Origin: DATFML01 sp964571225
GTDB lineage: Bacteria; Pseudomonadota; Gammaproteobacteria; DATFLG01
Direction: 5' to 3'
Length of the DNA stretch: 64,000 nt
NCBI GenBank assembly: GCA_964571225.1
Contig: CAZNBB010000003.1
Location: 11,141-75,140 of the forward strand
Position numbers and translations under genes: made by a program. This document shows positions 63,447 through 64,000 of this stretch, piece by piece. How positions within the stretch are numbered: position 1 is the first letter of the stretch; each line of letters opens with the position of its first letter. Below the pieces are notes generated by a model. It ran no database searches and had not been told where the DNA came from. It saw only the letters and a program-made list of their open reading frames with translations.

Positions 63447-64000
63447 CTATTGCCCGGTCGGCCTTTGTGCGCCGCCCCGACCTTTTTCGAATTCATCCGG
63501 CACCGGCAGGTCCGAAGGAGGCGTCGGCACCACACCGCCGCGCTCCTCCACCGCCTTGAGCTGGTAGACGTAAGCGAGAACCTGCGCCACCGCGAGATAC
63601 AGCCCCGCGGGGATTTCCTGGTTGAGCTTGGTACTGTGGTAGAGCGCGCGCGCCAGAGGCGGCGCGGACATGACGACCACGTCGTTGGCGGCCGCTACCG
63701 TGCGGATCTGGGCCGCGACCAGGTCGGCACCCTTGGCCACCACGCGGGGGGCCCCCATGTCCTGTGCGTCGTAGCGCAAGGCCACCGCATAGTGGGTCGG
63801 GTTGGTCACGACCACATCGGCCTTGGGCACCTCGGACATCATGCGCGCCTGGGCCATCTCCTGCTGTTTGCCCCGAATCCGGCGCTTGATCTCCGGATTT
63901 CCTTCGGTTTCCTTGTATTCGTCCTTGGTCTCCTGCTTGGTCATTTTCAGCTGCCGGGCGTGGTCCCAGAGCTGGAACGGCACGTCGGCCGCCGCAATCA
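63447..64000 (-). CDS. flhB: Flagellar export protein FlhB (C-terminal part; N-terminus beyond window)
   Basis: The last ~183 residues are visible, entering from the right edge with IAAADVPFQLWDH. The cytoplasmic domain has the self-cleavage site NPTH in VVVTNPTHYAVALRYD, so export-switch function is intact, with ALYHSTKLNQEIPAGLYLAV and a Pro/Gly-rich tail. The membrane portion is outside the window. Confidence 0.96.
   Translation of the reverse strand, partial: IAAADVPFQLWDHARQLKMTKQETKDEYKETEGNPEIKRRIRGKQQEMAQARMMSEVPKADVVVTNPTHYAVALRYDAQDMGAPRVVAKGADLVAAQIRTVAAANDVVVMSAPPLARALYHSTKLNQEIPAGLYLAVAQVLAYVYQLKAVEERGGVVPTPPSDLPVPDEFEKGRGGAQRPTGQ

Noticed and set aside
1..64000. Prophage, insertion sequence or CRISPR array
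   Set aside because: No transposase, integrase, terminal repeats or spaced direct repeats were seen; gene order is that of conserved chromosomal blocks.

Overview
This 64 kb window is a high-GC bacterial chromosome segment, almost certainly from a gammaproteobacterium, with gene orders seen in Pseudomonas and in sulfur-oxidising Chromatiales/Ectothiorhodospiraceae-type genomes. Support comes from the block leuC-leuD-leuB-asd-fimV-truA-trpF-trpB-trpA-accD-folC-dedD-cvpA-purF-metZ, the block queA-tgt-yajC-secD-secF, and the polar-flagellum order flhB-flhA-flhF-flhG-fliA-cheY-cheZ-cheA-cheB-motC-motD-parC-parP-cheW. There is no phage, IS element or CRISPR array. The sequence is a draft scaffold with three N-runs, and each distorts a gene.

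Layout. 1-910: the N-terminus of a MOFRL-type glycerate kinase and a small unknown gene, divergent across a region with paired palindromes. 923-21648 (almost all minus strand): metZ, purF, cvpA, the SPOR protein dedD, folC, accD, trpA, trpB, trpF, truA, an EcfT/CbiQ-like membrane protein that appears to use a CTG start, the polar hub protein FimV, asd, leuB, leuD, leuC, an MFS transporter and aroC. 21770-27711: small unknown genes, hemN with an FNR-like site, prmB, psd, suhB and a cysteine-rich small membrane protein behind a perfect palindrome. 27753-33358: the Sec accessory genes, tgt, queA and tRNA-Leu(CAA). 33548-43093: a glycogen/alpha-glucan cluster (glgP, malQ, GH57, glgC, glgB) without glgA. 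43116-46851: mog, a MoaD-like gene lacking the C-terminal Gly-Gly, and the complete AmmeMemoRadiSam trio (radical SAM enzyme, Memo-like and AMMECR1-like proteins), whose chemistry is not established. 46872-47816: a GYF-like/pentapeptide-repeat membrane protein. 47904-49516: fliK and an orphan FlhB C-terminal domain (flhX). 49537-64000 (minus strand): one long polar-flagellum and chemotaxis operon entering from the right edge with a truncated flhB.

How the genes work together. The left third is biosynthetic housekeeping (Met, Thr/Lys precursor, Leu, Trp, chorismate, purine, folate, fatty acid) with many 4-bp start/stop overlaps. The right quarter builds and steers a polar flagellum: FlhF/FlhG set position and number, FliA drives late genes, CheA/W/Y/Z/B signal, MotC/MotD form a stator, and ParC/ParP probably anchor the chemotaxis array at the pole, where FimV/HubP-type proteins such as the one encoded here are known landmarks. 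The middle stores and mobilises glycogen. The least understood parts are the AmmeMemoRadiSam trio with its tail-less MoaD neighbour, the three DEFEALLD-type repeats in the CheA linker, the EcfT-like protein and the small conserved-looking ORFs.
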